Source: Floccularia luteovirens | Taxonomy: Eukaryota; Basidiomycota; Agaricomycetes; Agaricales; Squamanitaceae | NCBI GenBank assembly: GCA_009739215.1 | Contig: VSJF01000007.1 | Coordinates: 62,001-126,000, forward strand | DNA length: 64,000 bases | Direction of reading: 5' to 3' | In this document: positions 48,701 through 61,364 of the stretch, one piece after another | Layout of the letters: each line of letters opens with the position of its first letter | Numbering within the stretch: the first letter of the stretch is position 1 | The notes under the pieces: model-generated | Seen by the model: only the letters and a program-made list of their open reading frames with translations | Told to the model about the DNA's origin: nothing | Databases searched by the model: none | Made by a program: the position numbers and the translations under genes

Positions 48701-51036
48701 AAATACAATAGAAGAAGCTAGAGCCCACCTGAGATGCGTGGTGCATAGTGATAGTTGTAAAACCAACCCCACGATGCAACACCACTATAGTAGTAATGCA
48801 TCACCCATTGTAAGCCCTCTACGTATCGAAAAGCAAGGTCACCCATTGCCTTTGGGTCATCGAAAGATATTTCTAATTTGCCCTGCGATAGTGTAAGATA
48901 CTGGCAATGGATGAACAAAAGGAAAATTTCCACCATGTAATAACCTCGTTTCCACTCGTTCATCTTTTCCTTCAGAGATCTCTCATGCCGTGCATCAAAT
49001 CCACCACCCTCTTCATCATCGAATACTGTAGTTTTTTCGTATTTCTTCAGTACACGGTCAATAGCTGCCTGACTTTCTTCGTCTGTAGAATCTACATCTT
49101 CCCACTCACTATCCCTTCCTTCTTCGGGTTGTGTGCCATTCGTAATATCCTCTTCGACATCGGGACTTCCATCCGAAACCCCCGGCAGCCGCCATGTGAC
49201 GATATTGACATCATCATCATCATATTCATCCCATCTAAGGTTTAGATGTAGATCCTCTGCTAGCTTATTGATGAATACTTTCTCTCTTGCAGGGAAGTCA
49301 TTCCGCATCGAAAGCTTCGTAGCTGCATCGTGAGCTTTTGATGATGCTTTCCTGCTATCCAACACAAACTTCTTCACTTGATCAAATATCTCACGTTGAG
49401 GTTTAGTCAATACTGATACACGGTTTAGAAATACAAATGCGGTCGTGACAAAAGGAGTAACACACCTAGTTTTGCCCGCTTGCGCGCAAGCTCCATCTCT
49501 TGTACATGTTTAGCTTGTTTTCCTTTGTACCAATTGATGTCGGCATACTCTTTTTCAAAGACTTCTTGTTCCCATTGAGCCATTTCATCCAATACAACTT
49601 GCAGCCGTTTCGTGTTGATCGTCCCACCGTCATTAATATACCCATCTTGATCGGCGTGTAAAGAGAAGCAACAATTTCACAACGTAAAAATGCTTACCCA
49701 ATCCTAATAGTACTTTCTTGTACACTTCAAACAATCTCTCTAACCCATTCTCATGGATATGTAAGTCAGGAAGATTTGGGAGGAAATCATTTCCGACGAA
49801 TACTGCCAGCAGGATAAAGTCATCAATGATTCTTTCGAGATTGTACTCGAAAGGTAACACTGGCTCAATAGCCCTGAATTCCAGGTCAAGATACTCTCTC
49901 ATCAGAGAAAGATGGAGAAGGTAGAAATTTATTGCTTCCAAACTATGGGAAAAACGTCAAAGTTTTTCCTGGACAATGACCGCATGGACAAACCTTGTGC
50001 TCCCCTTTTTCCGAGAAGAGGGACCAAATTTGACTTCCTCTCGTAACAAACAAAAATGCGGATCATGACTCAGGAGTCCCAACATTATAAGGTCCGCGTC
50101 AAGTCCATACAGGCAGTGCCGAATATTCGGGTTGTAATCCGGTTGTGCACGGGATAGACGGATGTATTCCATAATTTTGTGCTCTCCTTCTCCTGGAACC
50201 TCGTGTCCCGAAAGTACAACTTGCACATCTCTCCAATTAGAGTCTTCAGTAATCTTCTTGTTAATAAAATAACGCAGTTGATCGGATAGTCGGGCCATGA
50301 ATGGTGTCCCTATGATTTGCTTCAGAACTATTGACACAGTTGAAATGAATGGTGGCGCACCTGGAGTTATGCAATTACTATCAAACGCCTTCTCTTCCGG
50401 TAGCTTTTCACCCTTCCTCTCTGCTTTCTCTCTAATCTCTTTAGCTTCTTTGGCTGTTCGAAAACGCCGACTTCTTTGTTGATTCATCTTTGCCCTGGGC
50501 GCTACGCCATCAACGGCCATAAAGAACAATTTCTTGGGTTTTATTTTCCCAAACAGGTGGTCCACGTATGCAAATATAGATGTGAAAATCTGTTCTTCCG
50601 ACAAACGAAAGTGAGCATCCTCATCGTTAGGATGGGAACCTGGAAGAGTCAAAAAACACTGAACGTTTTAGGATGAGGGTGATAGCTTACAGTTATGTAT
50701 GATTCCATTGAAATCCAAGTATAGATTATCTGCAATTCCGTCAACGTCTTGGAAAACACGGGCGTCAAAAATGGTGGATACCGAATTCAGGGATCTTGTT
50801 TTCTTGTATAAGCTGCGAGGTCAAAGGATATCGCTCCCTAACAAAGTTAAGTGAGGGTGCTACACCATTCCTTAGAAACACGTACGAAATGTATCGGAAA
50901 AACTGTATGGCAGAATGGCCATGAGAACAAAATTCTCCTATTTTTCTTTGGACAGACCTTTGGGATACCTAGAGCATGGAGTGGCTCTGTATTAGCATCG
51001 TATGTTGAACACTTCATATTGTATATACATACCCAT
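45749..51036 (-). CDS. XRN1: 5'-3' exoribonuclease 1
   Basis: Degrades decapped mRNA from the 5' end in the cytoplasm. The start ATG at 51036 and the first exons spell [19 protein letters not shown], the universal XRN N-terminus. Catalytic motifs follow in order: [71 protein letters not shown] and [15 protein letters not shown], giving the acidic metal-binding residues. Downstream are the D1/KOW/winged-helix region and the SH3-like segment [20 protein letters not shown] with [15 protein letters not shown]. The tail is RGG-rich ([29 protein letters not shown]), ending at 45749. About 15 short introns and roughly 1,450 residues. The C-terminal SH3-like and D1 regions mark it as the cytoplasmic XRN1 rather than nuclear XRN2/Rat1. 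The first three exons are microexons of 4, 11 and 17 bases. Confidence 0.93.
50886..51036 (-). other. XRN1 microexon cluster
   Basis: Exon 1 is ATGG (51036-51033), exon 2 is the 11 bases at 50968-50958, exon 3 is the 17 bases at 50902-50886, and exon 4 begins at 50837. Donors are GTATGT, GTCTGT and GTACGT; acceptors are CTCTAG, ATACAG and TTGTTAG. Phases 1, 0 and 2 work out to the conserved MGIPKFFRYISERYPL with no residue left over. Confidence 0.8.
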
Positions 51037-52319
51037 AGCAACGTTAGCCTGGAATGTAGTATATGGGACTTTGGAGTTGTCAAGAACGGGCCAGGTGGTC
51101 AATGTGAGGATGAAAGCTTAGACTTTCCTTATTCAGCAAAAACCAGTTCACACTTTCGAAGACAATTTTTCTCAAACACACCTTCACATGGTCGCTGTGA
51201 CAGAGACCAAAATCACTGTTGAAAAGTCGCGGCTCCCAAGTTCATAGGACAGCTCACTACAGTCCCCCCAAATCACAACTCAAAACCCATTTATGCCCAT
51301 CAGACACCAATTGGAACGTGAAAACCCATACGTACTATGCTGTACGTACCTACTTATCTGCATTCGTTGGCACCAAGAAAGTGGTGCATGAGAATCGTTA
51401 ATCTGACAGCTAAAGGCGTGAAACTGATATCCGCTTCTATCTACATAGCTGTATCATGATGAAAACCCTGGAACCGTTGAGATGGAGATAGTGTCTCGAA
51501 GTCTGTCTCCATGCATACCGAAGAAACTCCATCATTTAACGATATGCCAAAAACACTAGTACCCCCTTCCTTCTAGTTGCGCTTTCTAGCTGCAACGATA
51601 ACAGCTACATAATACCAGTCTCACCTCTGCGAACAAAATGCGGCACTCGCTTAAATTCAATTCTATACTCTGGGTTGTAACTGATCCCACCGACATGTAT
51701 CCACGACGGTTACTTCATTCAGTTATCGGAGTGATTGTATTATACAAAAATTTTATTATGAAGCCATATCTGCGACAACATCGCTGTGAATGTTGCACCA
51801 CACCACAGCGAGCGCTACCATCAATACTCGGTAACAGCCAGAGCACGGCAATTTCTGGCCGCAAATACTTGTCGTCCCAAGTATCTGCAATACGTGTAAC
51901 CAACGCCACTAAGAAATCCCCGCTGCAACAATGCGGAAGTTTAAGTCACTATTTACAAAGAACTTAAGGTACGGGCGATCACAATCACCTGCCAAAGAAC
52001 TATTAACACCGGAAGGTAGGTGTTGATCATGACCTTAATCCCTTTCTTATCGGTCTATGGAGCTTTTTTGTGCGGATGCTGAGAAACATCTGTCGAAGCC
52101 TCGAAGTGTCGATTACTGAACGAAGACTATACACATGGGTAGTTTTGATGGTTATGTGATAACTGACAATAATCGTCGTTCTACCTTCTGGCCTTGGCTT
52201 TTTCACTAACATGTCAATCAATTGTCTCAAGAGAAAAGCTGATATCAAGCAAGCACATTTTGATCTTCTACGATTACACACTTCTAGCTACTCATGGAGT
52301 TTCAGGTGCTTATTGAGGT
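51037..52319. other. Intergenic, about 1.3 kb
   Basis: Upstream of XRN1 and downstream of GMP synthetase, both on the minus strand. No supported gene on either strand; short frames only. Confidence 0.4.
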
Positions 52320-54514
52320 TTACAGCCACTCCACAGTCTATTCCGCATACCGGTGAGTTAGGAGATAATGCCAAAAAATATAATACGAAGAACCCTTACC
52401 GCGGGTGGCTTTGACGAAATATCATAAGTAACTCGGTTTATACCGACAACCTCGTTGGTGATCCGTAACGAGATACGGCGCAGAATTTCCGGGGGAAATA
52501 CATACCTTGTCACAACCAGAGAGAAATTAAACCAAAAAAGACACACATTCCTTTCGAGTTACTCACCAATCTGCAGTCATGAAATCCTCGGACTGTACAG
52601 CACGGAGGGCAATAACCTACGAGCAAGACCACAAGGGTCATGAGTTTCAACTTTGACCGCGCAAATCCCAAAGGGACTTTGGGGAACCCCACCTGTTCAT
52701 ACGTTCTTTGATCGCCCATCACTCCAACAGCCTTTACGGGTAACAGCACAGCAAAAGCTTGTGCGATTTGATCATACAGGCCTGCCTTTCGGATTTCCTC
52801 GATATAGATATTATCGGCATGCTGGAGAATCTTGACTTGTTCACGAGTTACAGGGCCGAGAATGCGGATAGCGAGGCCTGGTCCCGGAAAAGGGTGACGC
52901 TGGACGAGCGGTGCAGGGATTGAAAGTAATCGACCCAGGGCGCGAACTTCGTCTATAAGTCCCTGGGGTAAGCGGAACATGACAAGCGGGCCTTTTGGCA
53001 ATCTCACCCTTGAAGAGCTCTCTGAGAGGCTCGATCAATTTGAGCTTCATGTCCTTCAGGAGACCACCGACGTTGTGATGCGTTTTAATAGTTGCGCTTG
53101 GGCCCTTAAAACTGATGCTTTCAATTACGTCTGGATAAAGAGTTCCTTGTAATAGCCATTCCACACGTCCTTTTGCGGCCGCTCCTTTCCTTTCCTCTTC
53201 CTCTGCGGCTGCTTCGATTTTGGTTGCTTCTTCCTCGAAAACATTGATAAAAGTGTTTCCAATGATTTTGCGTTTCTTCTCAGGATCTTCAACTCCTTCA
53301 AGTCTAGACAAAAAGAGTGAGGACGCGTCAACCACGGTTAGGTTTACACCCAAGTCTTTATTCAGCATTTCGTTAACTTGTTGCGCCTCATTAAGTCGGA
53401 GGACTCCATTGTCCACCATGATGGCATGAAACCTACAAAATTTCTTGAGTATCCTGATAGAAATTATGAATGAATTCGTGCCTGTCCCCAATTGCTTCAT
53501 GCATGAGCTTTGCGGCGACCGTACTATCTACGCCTCCACTAACCGCTCCAATAACACGGCCTTTAGGACCACAAATTTCACGGATCCGCGCAATCTCCTT
53601 TCCAATAAACTCTTCCTATTAAAATCCTGTTAGATGCATAACGTCTAGAAGGAAAAAGGTCTGATGTGATGATATATTTACCATTGTCCAATTTGTTCTA
53701 CATTTACAAATTTTCAGGATGAAATTTCCGATGACTTCTTTCCCCCGCGGGGAATGGGTTACTTCAGGGTGGAACTGTATTCCATATATTGGTTTCGTGT
53801 TATGCGCAACCGCAGCATATGGCGCAGAATTTGTATACCCAATTACATGGAAATCTGGGGGTGGTTCGGAAAGCTGATCCCCATGAGACATCCACACCTA
53901 AGAATTAAACTTTAGGAATGGATCCCATCAGAGAATACGCTAACGAACCTGCATCTCTTCACCAAGTCCCTCAAACAGGGCATCAACTGAACTTCCATCA
54001 CCAAGTTTTTTGATCTGAACTTCAGCAAAACCGTATTCGCGATGATCACATTTCTCGACTTTTCCTTTCAGATTCCAGGTAATCTCCTGAATAAAGCAGA
54101 TTTCCGGTTTTAGCAGATATTAATTAACTAACCCGTATTTTCATCACCTGTAATCCGTAACAAATTCCAAGAATTGGGATCCCAAGATCAAATATTGCTG
54201 GGTCAACGTGCGGGGAGTCTTTATCATAAACAGAATAAGGTGATCCGGACAAGATGATGCCTAAAGCAAGATCAGTCTCTTCTTCATCATAAATAGCAAA
54301 TGGCTGACCTTTGGGTTTGAACTTGACTTCTTCGAGCTTCACAGTACAAGGCATTAGTTCTGCATAGACGTTATGTTCACGACATCTTCGTGTAATAAGG
54401 TGGCTGTACTACAATCCAAAATTTTAGGATATGCACAAAGCAGACGATGTGGCAGACCTGTGAACCAAAATCTAAGATGAGTATGGTATCGAATTGATCG
54501 TGTATTTCAGCCAT
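52320..54514 (-). CDS. GUA1: GMP synthetase (glutamine-hydrolysing)
   Basis: Converts XMP to GMP with ATP and glutamine, the last step of guanine nucleotide synthesis. The start ATG at 54514 gives [19 protein letters not shown], and an intron leads to [18 protein letters not shown]. The class I glutamine amidotransferase domain has the nucleophile in GICYGLQ and the His/Glu pair in [11 protein letters not shown]. The ATP pyrophosphatase domain has the P-loop [18 protein letters not shown], then [16 protein letters not shown] and [11 protein letters not shown], and the substrate region [17 protein letters not shown]. An intron after LFKGE leads to [10 protein letters not shown] and [14 protein letters not shown]. 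The C-terminal dimerisation domain has [22 protein letters not shown] and, after a last intron, a final TVEWL before TAA 52322-52320. About 560 residues, nine or so introns, all key residues present. Confidence 0.93.
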
Positions 54515-57500
54515 TTTTTCTCTATATCACTTGGATTAGATGTGGTCTCTTGTAAACACTTAGAAAATGAACATTGATAAGTAGCACGCCAAGATAAAGT
54601 TATCTTGCACTTTTCAAAAAATAGATGCACGTGAGAAGTTTGTCACGTGAAACCCATGTGATTCATCACATCTTTTGATTTCAACTTTTGTTTAATTGAA
54701 ATCTTCTGTTGACTGGCATTTTATGTTCTGAACGCTTATAACTCCTGTCCATCGTCATACCTGCTGTACCCTTGTGTTTTTGGCCTCATAGCGACTAGGG
54801 CAAGCGGAACTCTTGTACCTCAGGGATTCCTGGGGTTGACCCTGATACTAAACCCTCAAAATGACGCACAAAATCAACTCCGAGTTTTCTGTTACAGTAT
54901 AGGCTGAATATCCTTAGGGTCCATATCTACGTCATGAAACACGAAGCTATCAAAAGTGCTTCCACGATGGGCAATCAACGCTTTCCAAGAGCTAATTAAG
55001 CTATCTCTCGACGACGTTGGAAGCGAATTCAAAGGAACAAGTCATGATATCTATGAACATCCCTTTTTGGGTCACCTGGTCTCCTCCGAGTAGCTCCGGG
55101 AGCGCTCTACTGGCACCTATTATCAGAAAACCGACGGACCCCAGTCTCGCGTAGGTGCTGCTAAATCAGCGCCTGGCCTCCTTTGCTACGCTGAATAGCG
55201 TGTCAGCCTGTTGCCGGCCAGGTCGGTCACCTGTGAGGAGAAACTTTAGCTCAATGGATTATTTCTGTTCAGAACTCCAATATGTTTCAACACACAGCCG
55301 TTAATATTACCCACAATCTAGAAGCTGATAACGAGCTTAGCGACGAAAAAACTATCTGCCTGCGGATTAATTCGTGGCAGCCGGCCGTTTTAGGTGTCAG
55401 ATGAAAGGAAGCGAATGCTGTTCTCTCCATGACGAACTATTTGGGTACATCTACACCCTTACGGTGAAATACTATCGATACTGTCCGGGTCGGAACTGCC
55501 TTCAAACCCCACAAACCCTGTAACCTGAGAAGTAGTGTATTTGAAACAATTAACTATCAATCCTGGAGAAGTCGACCTAATCCCGCTATGGCAATCATAA
55601 TCGATGAGGTACTGCATGCAACTTCAAGGAGGTATGTTTGGTTCTGGAACATCTGGAAAATCACCTTAGCGAGAGTGTGGCATGTACGTCCAATTGTTAC
55701 ACACGTCAAATCTTGTTGTATACATTCCCACATGCTTACGACCCAGGTGTGTGTCTTCACAGCAACCGGATTTTGTTACAACTGATCAAGTAGGGGGAAG
55801 CATGTCAGTCAGCTGACTTTGTATGTCTACATTACACGCTTCGCTTAATTACCTGGAGCCCTGTTGGTTTATTTCTGGACTTGAGGCTCTAGTACCCGAC
55901 GTTCCCCTAATATCCCAATGGAATGGTCATCGACCACGTTTTTGCCTTCCGAGCTCAACGCGAGATAATGTCACTTTCCTTCATGACCTCATTGACAGGT
56001 TTGATAGTCGTGATAGGCGATTCCGGCAGCTATCCACACGTCGCTGAGGGATGGAACTTTGCAGCGCCCCCCCTCTCTCGTTGAGTGCAAGGTTTTGTCT
56101 GCTGCCCGAAACTGCTCTGCTCGCCTTGCCTCCGTTCTGACCGCTGTGCCTTAAACAATACTAGATCTCGGCGAATAATTACATATTATTGTGGAAAGGG
56201 CATAGCTGCAAGATTGCTGATCATATTCACAATTCCATTTAGGTATATACCTAAACAAGCAATTGGATAGACGGATATACAGGGTTTTCAAAGAATCTTT
56301 GAAGAAAGGGTCTCGCAATGGGCATTACCTACTCTGTTGCATAGCACGGACTATGGTGCCCCTAGACCATCAATTCCGTCCCCGCAATTTTCGTGTTGAG
56401 CGGAACAGCTTGGGGACCCAGTTACCAGAGCAGATGAATTCAGATGGAGGAGTGTGGGACAATTCTAGCAATTGGTCATTATCTCCTTCCCCACGAGATA
56501 ATGGATTAGTTGTCTACCCCTCATGATATTTGATAATCTAATTAAAAATCAAACGAACAAGCACCGGCTACTATCACAGATATCAAATGTTTAGATGTTG
56601 ATTTGGCAAATGATTAATGATTGCCTGGAAGGTGTTGAACTACTTACCCGATCTGTATTGAGATTGTGATGTTTGTTTGCCAGCGTTTGGAACTAATCCT
56701 TTTAGCTTCTACCTTTCAGAATTTGTGCCTTGTAAAACTACAAGCCACGCGAGCAGGGTTACAGGAATGAAAGAATTGCATTTTCATTACTTTCCATTGC
56801 GACGATGAAGGAGAAGCCATTTTGACTTTCTCAAACAGGGGAAATTCGTTCATCTAGTGTCCCCCCGCCCATTAAGCGAAGTCAAATATCAATCAGTGAT
56901 TGAGATTGGTTCAATCTTTACCTACTGTGTATTTTTGGGATGGAATTTATCAAAACGAGAACATCGGCGCTTACGCTTAGACCAAACATGAAAGGCCAAA
57001 CCCAAGCTACGACCTCACATTGTTGGGTTAATGATCGGGGAAGTCGCATTAACAGTAAGAGAACCAAGTATGGTTGACATACACGCATCAATTCTAAAGT
57101 ACTCCGACAGCCAGTTAGTTTACTGTGCTTCTTGGTCCCGGCAAGTAGTGTTTGCATTGAGCATTGATGGGGAGGGGGTGCCAACTGATGGGCTCAACAA
57201 GTTTTTGTTTGTGACCGGCGTATGTCCATTCCAGGCATTCGTCCGCTGAGGACGGTAATTGAGAAATCCTAGGCAATGAGCTCTCCACTTTCATACTCCA
57301 TAGCGCGATCCACTTATACTTTCAAAGGCTTCCAAGGCACAGCGACGTTTTATTCTTCTTTGAACAAGGGCGAAGCACTTCTTTGGGTTGGTGAGGTGGT
57401 CGCCAGGTCACGCTGATAATTCGGAATAGGTGATTTACCGATGCTTCTCCTGTAAAACCACGTTTAAGCTGGGGGGTGACTAGGTCATATCTCGTAAGGT

Positions 57501-59835
57501 TATTCTCAGAACCCATCAAATCAAATTTTCATTTCGACCAAGTTAACACAATCCCACCCTCTGGAGCCCCGCCATCGGATCTTCACACACTCCAGCAACA
57601 GCAACGCTCTAGTTTGCGTACTCGATAGAGGCGCGAAACTATATGGGAATATGTTCATCTAGGCGTATTAGCCGACCGCGTATCGAATAACGCTCAAAAA
57701 CAAATGCTCTCGTAGCCAGATTTGTTGATGATGTACCCTGGGCTTTTTGTTGGCGTTTCTACAATTCTGACGGGAGGTGGCTCTAAAACGGGTTACGCGA
57801 TCTGGTGCGTTGCTGTCGAAAAGACCCTGTAAGTACGGAGGTGTCGGTGAGAGGTATGTCGGTGTCCTTTTTTGTACATGGGCCACTCTGAAATTTCGTT
57901 CCGTTGGTCGGAGGAGCACCTTGGGTTTGGTTATACCTGTACTGTGTTGCTGCGGGTCTGGATTATTGTAGAATTGTCCAAACCATCTATCCAGCTTGGT
58001 GTGATAACTCGGCTAATCGAGGTATAATTAATTCGATTATATGATATCTGTTACAGCATATTATTTGGTTTTACTTGCCAACTTCGCCAATCGTTGTATA
58101 CATGTATACACATGTGAGAGGAGTCATGTGTACATAGCATTCGTGACATCCTTCCGCATGCTACTGTAAGTAGCGATGGATATGCAGTTCAATGACGATC
58201 GTATCATCGCTACATTGGCAAATGCTGTTGATGACGTCTGGGCACATATTTTAAGGCTATAGATTGGTTAGTTGTTTACATCTTAGTTAGACCGGCTGAT
58301 ATGATATGATAAACTAGCGCGCAGTCCAAGGGTTAAAAAAAGGCGCAAATTTGAATTTCAGGCGAGCGCTTTTCGAAAAAAGAAAAAAGAATATGCCAAA
58401 AATGGACACCTCTTGCATCACAGCGACCTGATCGCCCCTTCAAAATCCCCATTTATCTATGACTGTGGCATTTGGACATCCAACACAAACCAAGCACAAT
58501 TACAGTACGGCTATCAGGCTCGCTTAAATGGACGCAAGATAGTACATGACGTTAGGAACAGCCGATGTCGATTTGACCAGGAATGGAGAGCGGCCGGGTG
58601 GTGGTTATAATGTAGAGTTTTGAGAAACATGGAAGAGGCGATGAGAATCCGTGGAGATATAGTAAAGTAGAGGGTAGAGCTCTAGTTGTGTGGAAACGGA
58701 TATCAATACAGTCTAATGAAGTTTCACAGAGGCTGTCAGGCATTAAGATAGACTGGTCGCCGTCGCTTGTGTGGACTGCTGATAGTTGCATTTTCCCCCG
58801 CCCAGGTGATAAGCGAGCGTGTAATGGAAAGATAAAAGCAGAATAGCTAAACATCCGCGATGTACGAAGCGGAAGTAAGTATGAAAGCGAAGGAAGGGCA
58901 ATCATATGCAAACGCGCCACAGGCTACCTGGAGGAACATGAAGTGCATGAAAACATGGATTGGACTGTCGACTGTCGACTATCGACTATCACTCGCTGTA
59001 ACAATTGATAAGCGGGAGGGTCAGGTGACAGAGGTATTGTGACATTGTGACGGATATTCTACAGAAATAAATAAGGACCAACAACCTGTATATGGTTCCG
59101 AGGAGTAACTTGGGTAAACTGTGGACTAAAAGGGAAATAGTGCGCAAACAATGATCGAGATCTCGTTTTGGTAATCTCCCTGGCCAATCTTGCATCACAT
59201 TCAGCGTAACGTCCAACCGAGTTTGTCCCATCGAGGCCTCTTCTCCCCTGTGTGTTCTCCCTGAGTAGGACTCTCTGAGGGTCCACCTCCTGAGTTTTCT
59301 CAGAGGTACCTAACACCCCAATGTGCGAGGGGATGGGATCCACCCAGCAGATAGTTAGAGCAGATCAAGTGTACAATGAGCATGCCGCGTTCTACGGGGA
59401 CTTGTAGATTTGCAACGGGTTTTGTTGCTCGTTCCGCAAGTGAATTGGGTAAACAGAGAGATCGCATAGGATATGGAAACGGAACTTGGTGAACTGAAAT
59501 GAGGTAACTCCATAAGGGACGGGAGTATAGTATAGAGCAAACTACAAAGATAGTTATCTGACGGGACTCATCGGACATCGCTCGTAAGCACGCGAAACAT
59601 CCCATCTCAGTTCTAATCTCAAAACTGCTGCAGTACTGATCCCGATCGGCTCAACCACTGTGAGAATGAAAAAGGTTCCACCCCCATTTCCGGAATTGAT
59701 TCGATGCCTGGCCTTAAGAACGACCACTTGGCTTCATCATGCCAACGCTGAATGCTTATAGTCGCAGAACTACTAGGCGCTTACATTCCTCAATCTCCTA
59801 CTTCTGTCTAACCTTCTACTCTCTTCTACTACACA
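54515..59835. other. Gene-poor region of about 5.3 kb
   Basis: Upstream of GMP synthetase and of the Myb gene. Contains only short frames. The 55040-55230 part is GC-richer and may be a decayed mobile element or gene, but no motif survives. Near 56930-57060 a minus-strand frame (VVAWVWPFMFGLSVSADVLV) resembles one helix of fungal multi-pass membrane proteins but is isolated. A tandem run of gactgtc/gactatc-like units lies near 58965-58995. No tRNA found. Confidence 0.35.
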
Positions 59836-61364
59836 ATGCTTTGCAGAGAACGTCGTTCTTGGACCGCAAAGGAGGACCAATTACTCCGAGAAGCCGTACA
59901 AAGAGGTACGCCAGGTATCACCCCCATCCGCTACTTCTTACTTATTCTCTTGTTTAGAGGATCCGGAGAACCCAAATCCATCCAAGTGGCATGCTATAGC
60001 TAAGCATGTACCCAACAGGACAAATAAAGACTGTCGCAAACGTTGGTTCGCCAAGATGGCCTCTGATGTTGTCAAAGGAGGCTGGGCACCTGACGAAGAC
60101 GAGAAACTCGTCAAGGGCATTGAACGCTATGGAACAAGGTGAGGGCATCACCTGCCAGCACGACATACCGTACTGACCCTTGATTATCCATTAGGTGGTC
60201 GCTCGTAGCTTCCGTAGTCCAGACTAGGAACAGCGATCGTAAGTTGACTCACCAGCATGCAATTACTTTCTTGATATTTACTTTTTTCCGCGTATAGAAT
60301 GTGCCAAGCGTTGGACAGATACACTTAACCCGGCCATAGACAGGACAACTTGGTCTCCAGAAGCAGTAAGTCGACCCTGCATAAGTCGCGGACTTTGAAG
60401 CTGAGCTCAGAATTTTAGGATGAATTGCTTCTCCAAGCCGTCAATGAGCATGGCAAAGTCTGGACGAAGATAGTTAAGACTTATTTCCCCGGTCGCACCG
60501 GTCTATCAGCAAAGAACAGGTAAGCTCCACAGCTTTCCGGCATACACGTTTTCATTGAGACTGACAAATCTTATTGTAATACGTATTAGATACAACAGTA
60601 TTACTAGATTCAGCGCGGATAATTCCCGGAGTGCACGCCCACAACGCAGAAAGTCACCAGAGAGCAGTCCTTATTCAGCTGATCGCAAAACAGAGAGCGT
60701 TTCGTCATCTTCAAGCGCTTCGCCTGTGACTCCATCCATGCCTCTCCCTATCTCTCACCCATTCCCATCGCCTCTTGACACAAATCACCTTACATACGGT
60801 TTCGATAACCTTTCTCCATGGCCTTCATCATCTTCAAGTTCCATTGAAGAAATGACGTATCCCCACCCAGGAGGCTTCGAATCAATTACTGATGGCCACC
60901 ACTCCTCTCCATCAACCCCCTCTACTGACGCATCATATCAATCTTTCGAATTGACAATGAATCAAACTCTCTCAGCATTCCCTGATGATTCACATATTGT
61001 CTACACAGACAGTGGATCTATGCCTCATGACGCTGTATACTTGAAGCAATTTATCAATGACCATCATGTTAGCGATCAACCGAATATGTACTCAACTACT
61101 CAAGATGTCTACCCACCATTTTCGCAATATCCCGGCGTATACGGTAGCAACGAAATGACAAATCAATTCAACTTGTTCGACACTCTCCCTGCTCAGGTAG
61201 ATCCACTGATTGGGATGACCTGGGACAATTCCCCAGCGGACTTGAAGTCATACAGTGGTTTTAAAATGCAGTCACCTAGTGATTACCCCGTAAGTCTTTT
61301 ATCAAATAACCATGCTTGGACTGTCACTTATTCACCTCTCTTTGATATCTAGTACATATATTGA
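59836..61364 (+). CDS. R1R2R3-type Myb DNA-binding regulator
   Basis: A nuclear DNA-binding protein. The start ATG at 59836 gives MLCRERRSWTAKEDQLL, the start of Myb repeat 1, completed after an intron by WHAIAKHVPNRTNKDCRKRW. Repeat 2 is GGWAPDEDEKLVKGIERYG, W near RWSLVASVV, ending QCAKRW. Repeat 3 is TTWSPEADELLLQAVNEHG, VWTKIVKTYFPGRTGLSAKN, ending RYNSI. The Trp-spaced helices and NR recognition signatures are clear. Five or six introns, all in phase, for example GTAAGT after RNSD joining to QCAKRW. The remaining 240 residues are Ser/Pro-rich, with SSSSSASPVTPS and DNLSPWPSSSSSSIEE, a probable regulatory region. A last intron leads to YIY and TGA at 61362-61364. About 400 residues. Three repeats in a basidiomycete suggest a Myb of the cell-cycle, development or splicing-factor type, but I cannot name it. 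Confidence 0.85.

Noticed and set aside
55241..55310. TAGCTCAATGG resembling a tRNA A box
   Set aside because: No matching B box and no cloverleaf could be folded.
56918..57184. Minus-strand frame with one strong hydrophobic helix (SADVLVLIN)
   Set aside because: Neighbouring frames have many stops and no coherent exons, so at best a relic of a multi-pass membrane protein.
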